Positions 45,487 to 55,150 of a stretch of 64,000 nt of DNA are shown here, in pieces. The stretch spans positions 1-64,000 of the forward strand of contig NZ_NKTZ01000001.1 of NCBI RefSeq assembly GCF_003207855.1, given 5' to 3'. This stretch comes from Komagataeibacter rhaeticus (GTDB lineage: Bacteria > Pseudomonadota > Alphaproteobacteria > Acetobacterales > Acetobacteraceae). The notes below the pieces were generated by a model. The model searched no databases, had not been told where the DNA came from, and saw only the letters and a program-made list of their open reading frames with translations. Position 1 is the stretch's first letter. Every line of letters begins with the position of its first letter. The position numbers were made by a program, and so were the translations under genes.

Positions 45487-46575
45487 ATGTCCAACCCGTC
45501 CCGCTGGCCCCTGCGTGTCGGCCTTGTAGGGTACGGCTTTGCCGGACGTATCTTTCATGCCCCCCTTGTCCATGCCACGCCGGGGCTGGAACTGGCGGCC
45601 ATCTGTTCCAGCCGGCGCGCCGACGTACTGGCGGACTGGCCCCATCTGGACGTGGTTGCCACACCCGAAGCCCTGTTCGCCCGGCCTGGACTGGACATGG
45701 TGGTCATAGCTACCCCCAACCGGACCCATGCCCCGCTTGCCATTGCCGCATTGCGGGCCGGGCTGCATGTGGTTGTGGACAAACCCTTTACCCTGAACGT
45801 GGCACAGGCCCGCGCGGCGGCCACGGTGGCAAAGGCGCATGACAGGGTACTGTCCGTTTTCCAGAACCGGCGGTGGGACAGTGATTTCCTGGGAATCCGC
45901 CAGCATGTCCGGGCCGGGACAATCGGTCGGGTAACCGAACTGGAAGCACGGATGGACCGCTTCCGCCCGCAGGTACGCGCGCGCTGGCGGGAAATGGATG
46001 CACCGGGCAGCGGGCTGTGGTTCGACCTTGGCCCCCACATGGCTGATCAGGCACTGCAGCTGTTTGGCCTGCCTGATACCGTGCAGGCCAGTCTGGCGCG
46101 GCAGCGCGACCATGCCAGCGGTACGGACTGGGCGCAGGTCATGCTGACATATGGATCCTTACGGGTCAGCCTGCACTGCAGCCTGCTGGCCGCATGGGCC
46201 GGCCCGCGCTTTGTCGTGCATGGCACCCATGGCTCCCTGCTCAAGCACCATGCCGACCAGCAGGAAAACCAGTTGCGCGCGGGCCTGCAGCCCGGCGCGC
46301 CGGGCTGGGGCCTGGACCAGGACGACATCATGCTGTTTGACGGCAGCGATACGACCCGCCACCTGCCCGTGCCACCGGGTGATTACCGCATCTATTACGC
46401 ACTGCTGCGCGATGCGATCCTGGGCCGTGGCCCCAACCCGGTACCGCCAATACAGGCCATCGCCCTGATGGCCGTTCTGGAAACCGCCATGGCCGCCAGC
46501 ACGGCCGGCAGGGCCCTTGCCCTGCCCCTGACCGGAGCGGAATGCCAGCAATGGACACAGGTATGGGAAAAATAG
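45487..46575 (+). CDS. Gfo/Idh/MocA-family oxidoreductase
   Basis: 362-residue NAD(P)-dependent dehydrogenase. N-terminal Rossmann fold GLVGYGFAGRIFHAPL, strand VVIATPNRTHAPLAI, and DKPFTLN (the EKP-type motif of the family). The C-terminal half is the substrate-binding beta sheet with GLWFDLGPHMADQAL. Substrate, probably a sugar or inositol, is not determinable. AGAGGA lies 8 bp before the ATG. Confidence 0.88.
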   Translation: MSNPSRWPLRVGLVGYGFAGRIFHAPLVHATPGLELAAICSSRRADVLADWPHLDVVATPEALFARPGLDMVVIATPNRTHAPLAIAALRAGLHVVVDKPFTLNVAQARAAATVAKAHDRVLSVFQNRRWDSDFLGIRQHVRAGTIGRVTELEARMDRFRPQVRARWREMDAPGSGLWFDLGPHMADQALQLFGLPDTVQASLARQRDHASGTDWAQVMLTYGSLRVSLHCSLLAAWAGPRFVVHGTHGSLLKHHADQQENQLRAGLQPGAPGWGLDQDDIMLFDGSDTTRHLPVPPGDYRIYYALLRDAILGRGPNPVPPIQAIALMAVLETAMAASTAGRALALPLTGAECQQWTQVWEK

Positions 46576-46580
46576 GCCCG

Positions 46581-46652
46581 GAAAGCTTCTGGATGCCACC
46601 TTTTGCCAAAAGGGTGGCATGGCATGGGGCGCTCTGAAAAAAGTGCCCTGAT
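46581..46652. repeat. Degenerate two-hairpin repeat, copy 7
   Basis: The left arm GAAAGCTTCTGGATGCC and a hairpin ATGCCACC/GGGTGGCAT are recognisable; the second hairpin has become GGGCGC/GTGCCC around an A-run, and the right outer arm is mostly lost. It lies between convergent Gfo/Idh and GT39 genes, the same setting as the good copies. Confidence 0.6.
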
Positions 46653-46655
46653 GGT

Positions 46656-48323
46656 TTACGGCATGGTCGGACTGACCACCGCATACAGTCCGATTGCCAG
46701 GTGCCTGCCGGTGGAATAATTCAGCCCCCGCTCCTGCCCCAGTTCATGCACATCCAGTCCGTCATGCAGGGCACGGGCACCAAAGGCCGCCAGATCCTGC
46801 GCGCCCACCAGCGCCATGCCGCATTTCTGGTTCTGCTGCAGGAAGTCAGCCGCCGCCGCCGCATTGATCAGCCGTGTATCCTGCCCCAGCAGGAACACGA
46901 GACTGGGTTCCGAATCCGAGGTGGATGCCACGATGGTCCGCGCACAGGGGCGATGCGCCGCCACAAGGGTCGCAAGCCGTGGGCTGAGCCATATTGTATG
47001 GAGTTGCGGAATAACCGTGATGAACAGGCCCACATGGATGATGACCGCCGCCGCCACCGCCGCCATGACCGCGCGCAGCATCTCGCGGTGCAGGATCATG
47101 TATCCCGACATGGCCAGAAGCGGCAGGGCCCCGGCGGGGATCAGCATCGCGGCCCATGGCACGATGCCTTCCATCCGCCACAGCAGCACCGGCCCCGCAA
47201 GGGACAGCACGGAGCCAACCGTAAACCATACCAGCCCGTATGCCGCCAGCAGCCCCCGTGCCCACGCGGCCCGTGGCCATTCCCAACTGGTGGGAAAAGA
47301 GACGACGGCAGCCGCCGTAAGGATGGCAATGGCCGGATAGGTCGGCAGCACATAATGCGGCAGCTTGGTTGCAATCGCCTCGAACACCAGCCAGTGCGGG
47401 ACAATCCAGCACAGCAGGTAGCGCACATGCGGCTGGAAACGCCGCGCCCAGATGAAGGGCAGGCTCATCGCCGCGAAAATCGAACCCGGCCAGAACGCAA
47501 TGGCAAAGACGCCCAGGTGATAGCCCGGCGGCAGGCCATGCGTTTCCTGCCCACTGGCCACCTTGCCCAGAAAATTATGTCCCACCGCACGGGTAAAGAA
47601 ATCACCATGGCTGACCACGCCAATGGCAACGCACCAGGGCAGCACGATGGCCAGCATGACCAGCCACCCCCATGCCGGGCGCAGGCGCCGCCACCAGTCG
47701 ATACGGCGCTCCACCAGCGCCAGCGCCAGCGGCGTGCCAAAGCCGGGCACAAGCACCACAGGCCCCTTGAGCATGAGGCCACAGCCAAGGGCCACCCAGT
47801 ACAGCATGGCAGCGGCAAGTGGTGTGGCCAGGTTGCGCTCCCGGTCCAGATAGGCACGCAGCAGCCCGCATTGCGCCAGCAGAACGGACAGCAGGAGGGT
47901 TGTGTCAATGGTGGCCATCCGCCCTTCCGCCGTCATCAGCACGGATACGGCCAGCAGGGCTGCGGCCAGCAGGCCACAGGTCGGGCCGAACAGGGCGGCA
48001 CCAATCCATGCCGTCAGCACGGCGGACGCAGTAACAGCAAGCAGGGAGGGAATACGGTAGGGCCAGGTGGCATGCCGGTCCTGCATGCCGGTCAGGCGGA
48101 CGGCCGCCGCTTCCAGCCAGTATATCCCCGCAGGCTGGAGATAGCGGGGCTGATCCAGAAACCGGACATCGACATAGTTGCCACTGTGCAGCATCTGGGC
48201 CGTGGCTTCCATATAGCGCGGTTCATCACGGTCCAGCGGCGGCAGCGAAGCCCGACCCGGCAGGAACAGGACAAACACGCACAGCGCCACAAACAGGTAG
48301 TGGCGCAGTGTCAGGCGCGTCAT
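46656..48323 (-). CDS. ArnT-like glycosyltransferase family 39
   Basis: 555-residue multi-span inner-membrane enzyme of the PMT/ArnT type, using an undecaprenyl-linked sugar. The first periplasmic loop holds the catalytic DRDEPRYMEATAQML, followed by about 11 hydrophobic segments and a soluble C-terminal part. Likely modifies a lipid or protein on the periplasmic side. It follows the GT2 gene by 12 bp, which may make its sugar donor. Confidence 0.85.
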   Translation of the reverse strand: MTRLTLRHYLFVALCVFVLFLPGRASLPPLDRDEPRYMEATAQMLHSGNYVDVRFLDQPRYLQPAGIYWLEAAAVRLTGMQDRHATWPYRIPSLLAVTASAVLTAWIGAALFGPTCGLLAAALLAVSVLMTAEGRMATIDTTLLLSVLLAQCGLLRAYLDRERNLATPLAAAMLYWVALGCGLMLKGPVVLVPGFGTPLALALVERRIDWWRRLRPAWGWLVMLAIVLPWCVAIGVVSHGDFFTRAVGHNFLGKVASGQETHGLPPGYHLGVFAIAFWPGSIFAAMSLPFIWARRFQPHVRYLLCWIVPHWLVFEAIATKLPHYVLPTYPAIAILTAAAVVSFPTSWEWPRAAWARGLLAAYGLVWFTVGSVLSLAGPVLLWRMEGIVPWAAMLIPAGALPLLAMSGYMILHREMLRAVMAAVAAAVIIHVGLFITVIPQLHTIWLSPRLATLVAAHRPCARTIVASTSDSEPSLVFLLGQDTRLINAAAAADFLQQNQKCGMALVGAQDLAAFGARALHDGLDVHELGQERGLNYSTGRHLAIGLYAVVSPTMP

Positions 48324-48335
48324 GGCACGATCCCT

Positions 48336-49112
48336 TCAGCGTTCGGTAACGCGTTTCGGTATCCTGGCGCGGTTGTTGAGCCACATCACACCCAGTATGT
48401 CACGGATGCCGACGATGGCCCGGTTGAAATTGGTGTATTTGGAAGAACCATGCAGCCTGTTGCGATGATGAACCGGCACGCAGACAAGCGGCACACCCCG
48501 CCGCCCCATCAGGGCGGGCAGGAAGCGGTGCAGGCCCTCAAACTGCGGCAGGCCCAGGAAATCCTGCCGCCGGAACGCCTTGAGCGATGCGCCCGTATCC
48601 GGGCAGCCATCATCAAGCAGGCGGTTGCGCAGCCGGTTGGCAAAGCGTGAGGCAAGCCTGCGGGACAGGGTATCCTGCCGCTTTGTCCGCACGCCGACGA
48701 CCAGCGGGGCACGCCCCGCAGCCGTACGGCACAGTTCCAGCATGGAAATGAAATCAGCAGGATCATCCTGCCCGTCGCCATCCAGCACGATGACCCATTC
48801 GCCCCGGGCCGCTTCAACACCGGTGCGCAGGCCCGCGGATTTACCACAGACCTCGCCATGCGAAAGGATGCGCAATTCAGGCAGGATGCCATCACGCCTT
48901 ACGGCTTCCAGTTCCGCTACCGTGGCATCGGTACTGCCGTCATCTACAAAAATGACTTCCGCACCGGGTAGCTGGCCCAGTACAGCCGCAATTTCCTGAC
49001 AGAGGGGGCGGATATTCTCCCCTTCATTCAGTACGGCTGCGATAATGGACACGACGGGACGGTTATCCGTCCCGCTTCCTGTCCCCTGCGTTGCGTCGTT
49101 CAGCAACGGCAA
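48336..49112 (-). CDS. Family 2 glycosyltransferase (dolichyl-phosphate-mannose-synthase-like)
   Basis: 258 residues. GT2 domain with AAVLNEGENIRPL, the VDDGSTD nucleotide motif, LDGDGQDDP, and a C-terminal HGSSKYTNFNRAIVG stretch of the DPM1/ArnC group. Unlike ArnC it has no C-terminal membrane pair. Likely charges a polyprenyl phosphate with a sugar for the GT39 enzyme. The start is a TTG at 49112, directly abutting the atpF stop; no clear binding site, so a later GTG is possible. Confidence 0.8.
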   Translation of the reverse strand: MPLLNDATQGTGSGTDNRPVVSIIAAVLNEGENIRPLCQEIAAVLGQLPGAEVIFVDDGSTDATVAELEAVRRDGILPELRILSHGEVCGKSAGLRTGVEAARGEWVIVLDGDGQDDPADFISMLELCRTAAGRAPLVVGVRTKRQDTLSRRLASRFANRLRNRLLDDGCPDTGASLKAFRRQDFLGLPQFEGLHRFLPALMGRRGVPLVCVPVHHRNRLHGSSKYTNFNRAIVGIRDILGVMWLNNRARIPKRVTER

Positions 49113-49607
49113 TCAGGCGGCGCGCTGTGAAAGGGCAGCCGAAAGGTCACCGATCGACCTGTCAACGATCTTGCCATCGTCATCGGCCTGCAGCTTTGCC
49201 GCCAGTGTTTCACGGGTGGCCTGAATGGCAATATCCACCGCCGTCTCGCGCACCTCACGCAGCGCCGAACGCTCTGCCGAGGCAATGCGGTCCTTTGCCA
49301 TCTGTTCACGCCGGGCGGCGGCGTCCTCGGCATCCTTGCGGGCCTGGGCCGCGATATTGGCGGCTTCGCGCAGCGAATGCTCGACCAGTTCCCTGGCTTC
49401 CGCCAGAGCCGCTTCGCGGTCGCGTGTCGCGTCCTCAAGCATCTGCTCCGCTTCACGACGCAGGCGGGCGGCTTCGTCCAGTTCGGCACGGATTCGCTCT
49501 GCCCGCCCGTCCAGCGCGCTCACCAGGGGTTTCCACAGTGAACGCCCGAACAGGACAAAAAACAGGACAAAGGCAACAGCCGACCAGAAACGGGGATCAT
49601 GAAACAT
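49113..49607 (-). CDS. atpF: ATP synthase subunit b
   Basis: 164-residue peripheral-stalk subunit. One N-terminal membrane helix (residues 8-25, AVAFVLFFVLFGRSLW), then a long charged coiled coil (RAELDEAARLRREAEQMLED). It holds F1 to Fo together with b'. Last Fo gene; ends next to the GT2 gene. F1 genes are elsewhere. Confidence 0.92.
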   Translation of the reverse strand: MFHDPRFWSAVAFVLFFVLFGRSLWKPLVSALDGRAERIRAELDEAARLRREAEQMLEDATRDREAALAEARELVEHSLREAANIAAQARKDAEDAAARREQMAKDRIASAERSALREVRETAVDIAIQATRETLAAKLQADDDGKIVDRSIGDLSAALSQRAA

Positions 49608-49637
49608 GATTATGACCTGTCTGTCTTGGGCAACCGG

Positions 49638-50252
49638 TCAGAGACCACGGGCCGCCGCAGCAGAACCGACCTTTGCCGTCACGAAATCGGCCGGGGCGGC
49701 AATGCCGGATAACTGATGGATCAGCGTTTCCGCCGTAGTTGTGGAAATCTCACGCACGGACGCAAGGGCCTGGCTCCGGGCCTGCTCAATGCGCGTTTCT
49801 GCATCGTGGATTTCCGCAGCCAGGCGGGCATTCATTTCCTCGGTCTGCCGGGCAGCGGCAAGACGCGCCTCCTCGACAACCTTGTCCACATTGGCCTGTG
49901 CCTCGGCCAGTGCCTTGCGGCGGGCCTCATGCAGTTCGGCCACGGCTTCGTCGGCACGGGTCTTGGCCTTGTGGGCGATGCCCAGATCCGTCTCGATCGT
50001 CTGGCGACGCAGCGAGAGAACCTTCTCCACCTTCGGCAGCGCCGAACGGCTCAGCAGAAGATAGAGTACCAGAAAGATGCCAGCACCCCATACCACCTGA
50101 CCGATGACATAGGGATTGCCAAAATCAAGCTGTGGCATGCCCTCGGCGCGCGCGCCAGGGGCAACCATGGCCATCAGCGGCAGAGCCAGCGCGGACGCGG
50201 CCGCGACAGACCCCGCCCTTCGGATGTTGTCATACATCACGGCGCGCGCCAT
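49638..50252 (-). CDS. atpF2: ATP synthase subunit b'
   Basis: 204-residue second stalk subunit typical of alphaproteobacteria and phototrophs. It has a cleavable-looking N-terminal segment to about residue 36 (APGARA), a membrane helix (VVWGAGIFLVLYLLL), and a charged coil. Lies between atpE and atpF. Confidence 0.9.
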   Translation of the reverse strand: MARAVMYDNIRRAGSVAAASALALPLMAMVAPGARAEGMPQLDFGNPYVIGQVVWGAGIFLVLYLLLSRSALPKVEKVLSLRRQTIETDLGIAHKAKTRADEAVAELHEARRKALAEAQANVDKVVEEARLAAARQTEEMNARLAAEIHDAETRIEQARSQALASVREISTTTAETLIHQLSGIAAPADFVTAKVGSAAAARGL

Positions 50253-50268
50253 GTTCGCCTCCTGTATA

Positions 50269-50493
50269 TCAGACGAACAGGATCAGGAACGCGATCAGCA
50301 GCGCATACAGGGCAACGGCTTCCGTCAGGGCGAAACCCAGCATGCCCAGGCCGAACACATGCGGGCGGGCAGACGGGTTGCGCGCAATGCTGCTGACCAG
50401 CGTGGAGAAGATGTTACCCAGGCCAATGCCAACGCCAGCGAGGGCGATAACGGCGATACCGGCACCAATTTCACGGGCTGCTGCGATATCCAT
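50269..50493 (-). CDS. atpE: ATP synthase subunit c
   Basis: 74-residue two-helix proteolipid. First helix with [17 protein letters not shown], polar loop SSIARNP, second helix [17 protein letters not shown] with the proton-carrying Glu. Forms the rotor ring. Confidence 0.96.
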   Translation of the reverse strand: MDIAAAREIGAGIAVIALAGVGIGLGNIFSTLVSSIARNPSARPHVFGLGMLGFALTEAVALYALLIAFLILFV

Positions 50494-50556
50494 GTCTTGT
50501 TTTCCTTGTTTCAGACGTTCTGGATTGAAATAGATGGAAGCGGAATTGCGACCCGG

Positions 50557-51306
50557 TTAGTGGGCCACCGCTTCCCTCAGATAGATGCAGGTAAGGATGG
50601 CAAACACATAGGCCTGCAATGCACCCACCAGCAATTCGAGTGCCATCAGCGCGATATTGATGACCACGGGACCAACGGCGATGATGTCACCGAAGAAGCC
50701 CAGACCGGCCAGCATGATCGTGAAGGCGGCAAACATGTCAAACATCACGTGACCGGCGACCATGTTGGCAAACAGACGGATCGACAGGCTTACGGGACGC
50801 GAAAGAAAGGAAAGGATCTCGATCGGGATCAGCAGCGGTGCCAGGGCCTTGGGCGCACCGGCGGGCATGAAGTGGGCAAAGAACTTTGCCCCCTGCACCT
50901 TGAGCGACACGATGATCGAGAGGCAGAACACCATCAGCGCCAGCGCCAGGGTCACGGCGATATGGCTGGTGAAGGCGAAGGAGAAAGGCAGCAGGCCAAG
51001 ATAGTTGCCGGCCAGGATGAAGAAGAACAGCGTGAACACGAAGGGAAAGAAGGCCCGGCCTTCGACACCGATCGTATCGACCGCCATGTTGTAGATGAAA
51101 TCGTAGCACATTTCCGCTGCCGACTGCAGCCGGCCCGGCACCACCGCCGCGGGGCGCATGCCCGCGTACAGGAACGCCAGAACCACAACGGCGGCGACAA
51201 TCATCATCATGGGGGACTGGCTGAACCGCAGGGATTCGCCTAGTGCACCCAGAACTGGATGGAGCTCGAACTGACCGAGCGCGTCGATGGATGATCCGGC
51301 CGCCAA
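50557..51306 (-). CDS. atpB: ATP synthase subunit a
   Basis: 249-residue membrane subunit forming the proton half-channels. The essential Arg is in SLSIRLFANMVAGHV. Start is a TTG at 51306, supported by AGGGAAG upstream and by the family N-terminus (AAGSSIDALGQFELHPV). It follows atpI by 12 bp. Confidence 0.94.
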   Translation of the reverse strand: MAAGSSIDALGQFELHPVLGALGESLRFSQSPMMMIVAAVVVLAFLYAGMRPAAVVPGRLQSAAEMCYDFIYNMAVDTIGVEGRAFFPFVFTLFFFILAGNYLGLLPFSFAFTSHIAVTLALALMVFCLSIIVSLKVQGAKFFAHFMPAGAPKALAPLLIPIEILSFLSRPVSLSIRLFANMVAGHVMFDMFAAFTIMLAGLGFFGDIIAVGPVVINIALMALELLVGALQAYVFAILTCIYLREAVAH

Positions 51307-51318
51307 CTTCGTTCTTCC

Positions 51319-51672
51319 CTATATCCGTCCAGAGCCGTCATCCGGCCCCTCTGCCTTAGTGTTTATGGCATCGGGCCTGACAAGACGCCAGACATTAAGC
51401 ACACCTGCCACGCCCCCAAGAAGCGAAAACACGATAAGGAACCAGGGCCTTGCATGCAGCCAGTGGTCCAGCCCCCAGCCGATCGCAACCCCGACCACAA
51501 GCGCCGAGACAAGTTCCGTCCCCGATCTGACCACCAGGCCCAGATCGGACAGTGTTCCACCCGTTTCCTGTCTGGCGGCCATGCGCGGTTCAAGCCGCTC
51601 GCGCGCCGCTTCCAGTCGTCGGTTGAAGGACTCGCCGGAAGGGTCGTTATCCTTATCCAAATTCTCGCACAT
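51319..51672 (-). CDS. atpI: AtpI/AtpZ-like Fo assembly protein
   Basis: 117-residue protein with two membrane helices near the C-terminus (ELVSALVVGVAIGWGLDHW and WFLIVFSLLGGVAGV). First gene of the Fo operon in many alphaproteobacteria; thought to help c-ring assembly or ion supply. Charged N-terminus is variable. Confidence 0.85.
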   Translation of the reverse strand: MCENLDKDNDPSGESFNRRLEAARERLEPRMAARQETGGTLSDLGLVVRSGTELVSALVVGVAIGWGLDHWLHARPWFLIVFSLLGGVAGVLNVWRLVRPDAINTKAEGPDDGSGRI

Positions 51673-51784
51673 CCCAAGGGTGCAGGCGGTAGCTACCGAT
51701 GCTGCAATAACCTGTCAAGCAAGCGGTGGCAAACAAAGACGCCACCACCGCATCTTTTTTGTGCGTCACGCGTTCTGGATGCCC

Positions 51785-52549
51785 CTATTCGGCCGAGGCC
51801 GCGCCGGGAATGACATCATAGCCCGCGCTGCCGGGAAAGGCGCCCGGCGGCGGTGCGTCGGCGGGTTCCACATGGATGGCCTGGTTCACGTCCGGCCCGA
51901 TCTCACGCGCGTTGATGGCCGTGCCCCGCTCGCCCGATACACCCGTGCCGATGGCATGCAGCGTCGCCCCCGGTTTGAGCCAGCCGGCCAGGCGGGCGGC
52001 ATTCGTCTCGCCCACGTACACGATGGAATGGTCGCGCATGATCACGCCCTGCACCTTGCCCTGCATGTCATAGAGCGGGGCAAGGATGATGCCGTCCACC
52101 GGCACGTCCGGCCCGATGCTGGGGGAATCATAGGGTATTGCTGCCCCTTCCACGCGCACATCGGCAATCCGCCGCCCGCGCGGGCCGGTCACGGCATAGG
52201 CGCGCACGATGGGGCGGGCCGCCCCCTTCAGGCCGCTTATGCTCACCTGTTCACCGGGGCGGACGATGGCGGGCAGGCTGTCGCCCAGTTCACGCGGGCA
52301 GAAGACCTGCGTGCCATCGGCCAGCAGCAGGCCCGAGACCTGCCCTGTCGAGGTCAGGATGAACTGCGCAAGCTGCCCCGTGGTGACGGGCAGCGGGGCC
52401 ATGTCGAACACGGGGGCAACCTGTGCCGGGGCCGCTGCCGCCGCCGGGGTTGCACTCTTTGTGGCTGCATGGGCGCCGCCCGCCACCAGGCTGCCAGCCA
52501 CAAGCACGCCCGCAAGCAGGCGGCAGGAGGAACGTCGATGAATGTCCAT
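51785..52549 (-). CDS. Secreted protein of unknown function
   Basis: About 254 residues with a signal peptide ending GGAHA. The mature part starts with an Ala-rich linker, then a beta-rich region with repeated short strands ([35 protein letters not shown]). I do not recognise a family. ATG at 52549 is chosen by the signal peptide; no strong binding site. Follows purH on the same strand by 97 bp. Confidence 0.65.
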   Translation of the reverse strand: MDIHRRSSCRLLAGVLVAGSLVAGGAHAATKSATPAAAAAPAQVAPVFDMAPLPVTTGQLAQFILTSTGQVSGLLLADGTQVFCPRELGDSLPAIVRPGEQVSISGLKGAARPIVRAYAVTGPRGRRIADVRVEGAAIPYDSPSIGPDVPVDGIILAPLYDMQGKVQGVIMRDHSIVYVGETNAARLAGWLKPGATLHAIGTGVSGERGTAINAREIGPDVNQAIHVEPADAPPPGAFPGSAGYDVIPGAASAE

Positions 52550-52646
52550 GCAGGTACCCGTCTTTCGTCTGTCTTGGTCCGGCTGTCCCGCCGGGGATGT
52601 CATCTCATGCCATCCCCGGCGTACAGGCAAGTGGCCAGTGCTGGGA

Positions 52647-54227
52647 TCAGTGCCGGAAATGGCGCATACCTGTGAAGACCATGGCGATGCCTGCCTTATC
52701 AGCGGCGGCGATCACCTCGTCATCACGGATCGAGCCACCGGGCTGGATCACGGCGGTGGCCCCTGCGGCAATGGCGGCCTCCAGCCCGTCGGCAAAGGGG
52801 AAGAACGCGTCCGACGCCACGACACTGCCCTGTGTCAACGGGTGGTCAACGCCCGCGGCCTTCGCGGCATCGGCACTTTTGGTGGCGGCGATGCGCGCGG
52901 AATCCACGCGGCTCATCTGCCCCGCGCCAATCCCGACCGTGCTCTGGTCCCTGGCATAGACAATGGCGTTGGACTTGACGTGCTTGGCCACGCGGAAGGC
53001 GAAGATCAGGTCCGCCATCTCGGCCGGAGTCGGCGCGCGTTTCGTCACCACCTTCAGCGCATCGGGCGCAATCCGCCCGTTATCGCGCGTCTGGGCCAGG
53101 AAGCCGCCGGCGACCGAACTTACCACGACCCCGCCCTGTGCCGGGTCGGGCAGGGCACCGGTCAGCAGCAGGCGCAGGTTCTTCTTGCGTGCCAGGATCT
53201 GGCGCGCTTCCTCCGTTGCATCGGGGGCCACGATCACTTCGGTGAACAGGGTGGCGATGCGGGCTGCCGCTGCCGCCTCCAGCGTGCGGTTGAGTGCGAC
53301 AATGCCCCCAAAGGCGGAAACCGGGTCACAGCGCAGCGCCCGGTCCCACGCTTCCGCCTGTGTCGCGGCGGTGGCCACACCACAGGGGTTGGCGTGTTTT
53401 ACGATCACCACGGCGGGTTCATCGAATTCGGCCACGGCCTCGAACGCCGCATCCGTGTCGTTGATGTTGTTGTAGGACAGTGCCTTGCCCTGAATCTGCC
53501 GGGCGGTAGCCACACCGGGGCGGGTCGTGCCATCGGTATAGAAGGCGGCCTTCTGGTGCGGGTTTTCGCCATAACGCAGGCTTTCGCGCTTTTCGCCCGC
53601 CACGATCATGCGCGGGGGCAGGTCCTCGCCTTCCTGGCCTGCGAACCATTTTGCAATGGCGGCATCATAGGCGGCGGTGCGGGCATAGGCGGCACCGGCC
53701 AGCTTCGTGCGCTGGGCCAGCGTGGTGCCACCCTTTTCCAGCGCGGTGATGATGTCCGCATACTGGGCCGGGTCGGTCACGATCGCCACATGGGCATGGT
53801 TCTTGGCGGCGGCCCGGATCAGCGCGGGGCCACCGATATCGATATTCTCGATGCAGTCCTCCGCCCCCGCGCCGGATGCCACCGTGGCCTCGAACGGATA
53901 GAGGTTGACGGCCACTAGGTCGATCGGTGCGATTGCGTGTTCTTCCATCTGGCGCACATGCGCGGGCAGGTCACGCCGCCCCAGAATTCCGCCATGCACC
54001 TGCGGCACCAGCGTCTTGACGCGGCCATCCAGGATTTCGGGAAAGCCGGTATGGTCCGACACGTCGCGCACCGGGATGCCCGCCTCGCGCAGGGTGCGGG
54101 CGGAACCGCCCGTGGAAAGGATTTCCGCACCATGGCCGACAAGGGCCCGGGCAAGGTCAAGCAGGCCGTTCTTGTCGGATACGGAAATCAGGGCACGCCG
54201 GACGGGCACGGTGGTGGGGGGGGTCAT
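52647..54227 (-). CDS. purH: Bifunctional purine synthesis enzyme PurH
   Basis: 526 residues. N-terminal IMP cyclohydrolase ([29 protein letters not shown]) and C-terminal AICAR formyltransferase ([30 protein letters not shown]). Performs the last two steps to IMP using formyl-tetrahydrofolate. ATG at 54227 with AAGG upstream. Lies downstream of pabC after a 113-bp gap. Confidence 0.95.
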   Translation of the reverse strand: MTPPTTVPVRRALISVSDKNGLLDLARALVGHGAEILSTGGSARTLREAGIPVRDVSDHTGFPEILDGRVKTLVPQVHGGILGRRDLPAHVRQMEEHAIAPIDLVAVNLYPFEATVASGAGAEDCIENIDIGGPALIRAAAKNHAHVAIVTDPAQYADIITALEKGGTTLAQRTKLAGAAYARTAAYDAAIAKWFAGQEGEDLPPRMIVAGEKRESLRYGENPHQKAAFYTDGTTRPGVATARQIQGKALSYNNINDTDAAFEAVAEFDEPAVVIVKHANPCGVATAATQAEAWDRALRCDPVSAFGGIVALNRTLEAAAAARIATLFTEVIVAPDATEEARQILARKKNLRLLLTGALPDPAQGGVVVSSVAGGFLAQTRDNGRIAPDALKVVTKRAPTPAEMADLIFAFRVAKHVKSNAIVYARDQSTVGIGAGQMSRVDSARIAATKSADAAKAAGVDHPLTQGSVVASDAFFPFADGLEAAIAAGATAVIQPGGSIRDDEVIAAADKAGIAMVFTGMRHFRH

Positions 54228-54340
54228 CAGCGGTGACCTTTCACGCAAGCTGGAAATGGGCCAATCCGGGTTGGATTAGTCCAACCCCGTCACGATGGGC
54301 AATAAGTGAAATGCCATAACTGGCCTGTCCGGGGCGGAAA

Positions 54341-55150
54341 TCAGCGCCAGGCACAGGCCCGGAGCGCCGCCAGCAGGTCGGGCCGGCGCCCGAGCGCATG
54401 CCCGTCAAGCGCCACCACTTCACGCACGCCAAGGCTGTTCAGGACAAAAAGGGCCTGCGCTTCATGCAGCCCGGTGGCTTCGATGCGCCCGACCCTGACC
54501 ATGCCCGCATCCACCAGCACGCCCCGCACCGTACCGGGCAGCGCGCCATCGCTGACCGGGGGGGTGACAAGCTGCCCCCCCATGCAGGCGACCAGCGTGC
54601 TGGCACTGGTTTCGGCCACATGGCCTGCATGATTGAGCAGCAGCGCATCATCCGCACCCTGTGCCGCCGCCTCCATGCGCGCAAGGATGGAGGGCAGGTA
54701 GTTCAGGCTCTTGATGCGCGAAAGCACACCTGCCGCATCCCGCCGGTGGGTGGAGGTAATCAGCCTGACCGGGGTGGAAGGCGGCATGCCGGCGGTGACT
54801 GTGATAAGGCAGGTCGGCACGACAGGGGCGGGCGGCAACAGGCCGCGCGGGCCGGTACCGCGCGTCAGGGTCAGCCGCAGGGAGCCGGATACCAGCGCAC
54901 AGGCGCCCAGCAGGGCATCTACCCCGGCGCTCAGGACGGCCATGTCGGGCGGGGGCATGTGCAGCACGGCCGCCCCCCGGGCCAGCCGGTCCATGTGGCG
55001 GGCAAAGTGGCAGACCCGCCCCCCCGCCACGCGCATGGTCTCGAACACGCCATCGCCCAGCAGGAAACCCCGGTCGGCCGGGTCTATGCGTGCCTGAGAC
55101 GCAGCCAGCACCCGGCCATCAAGCCATACGGGCAGGGGGGAAGGGGTCAT
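54341..55150 (-). CDS. pabC: Aminodeoxychorismate lyase
   Basis: 269-residue PLP-dependent class IV aminotransferase-fold enzyme that releases p-aminobenzoate from aminodeoxychorismate. PLP lysine region RIKSLNYLPS, NHAGHVAETSAS and the C-terminal NSLGVREVVAL fit. A D-amino-acid aminotransferase is the alternative, but the overlap with pabB (4 nt) decides for PabC. Confidence 0.88.
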   Translation of the reverse strand: MTPSPLPVWLDGRVLAASQARIDPADRGFLLGDGVFETMRVAGGRVCHFARHMDRLARGAAVLHMPPPDMAVLSAGVDALLGACALVSGSLRLTLTRGTGPRGLLPPAPVVPTCLITVTAGMPPSTPVRLITSTHRRDAAGVLSRIKSLNYLPSILARMEAAAQGADDALLLNHAGHVAETSASTLVACMGGQLVTPPVSDGALPGTVRGVLVDAGMVRVGRIEATGLHEAQALFVLNSLGVREVVALDGHALGRRPDLLAALRACAWR

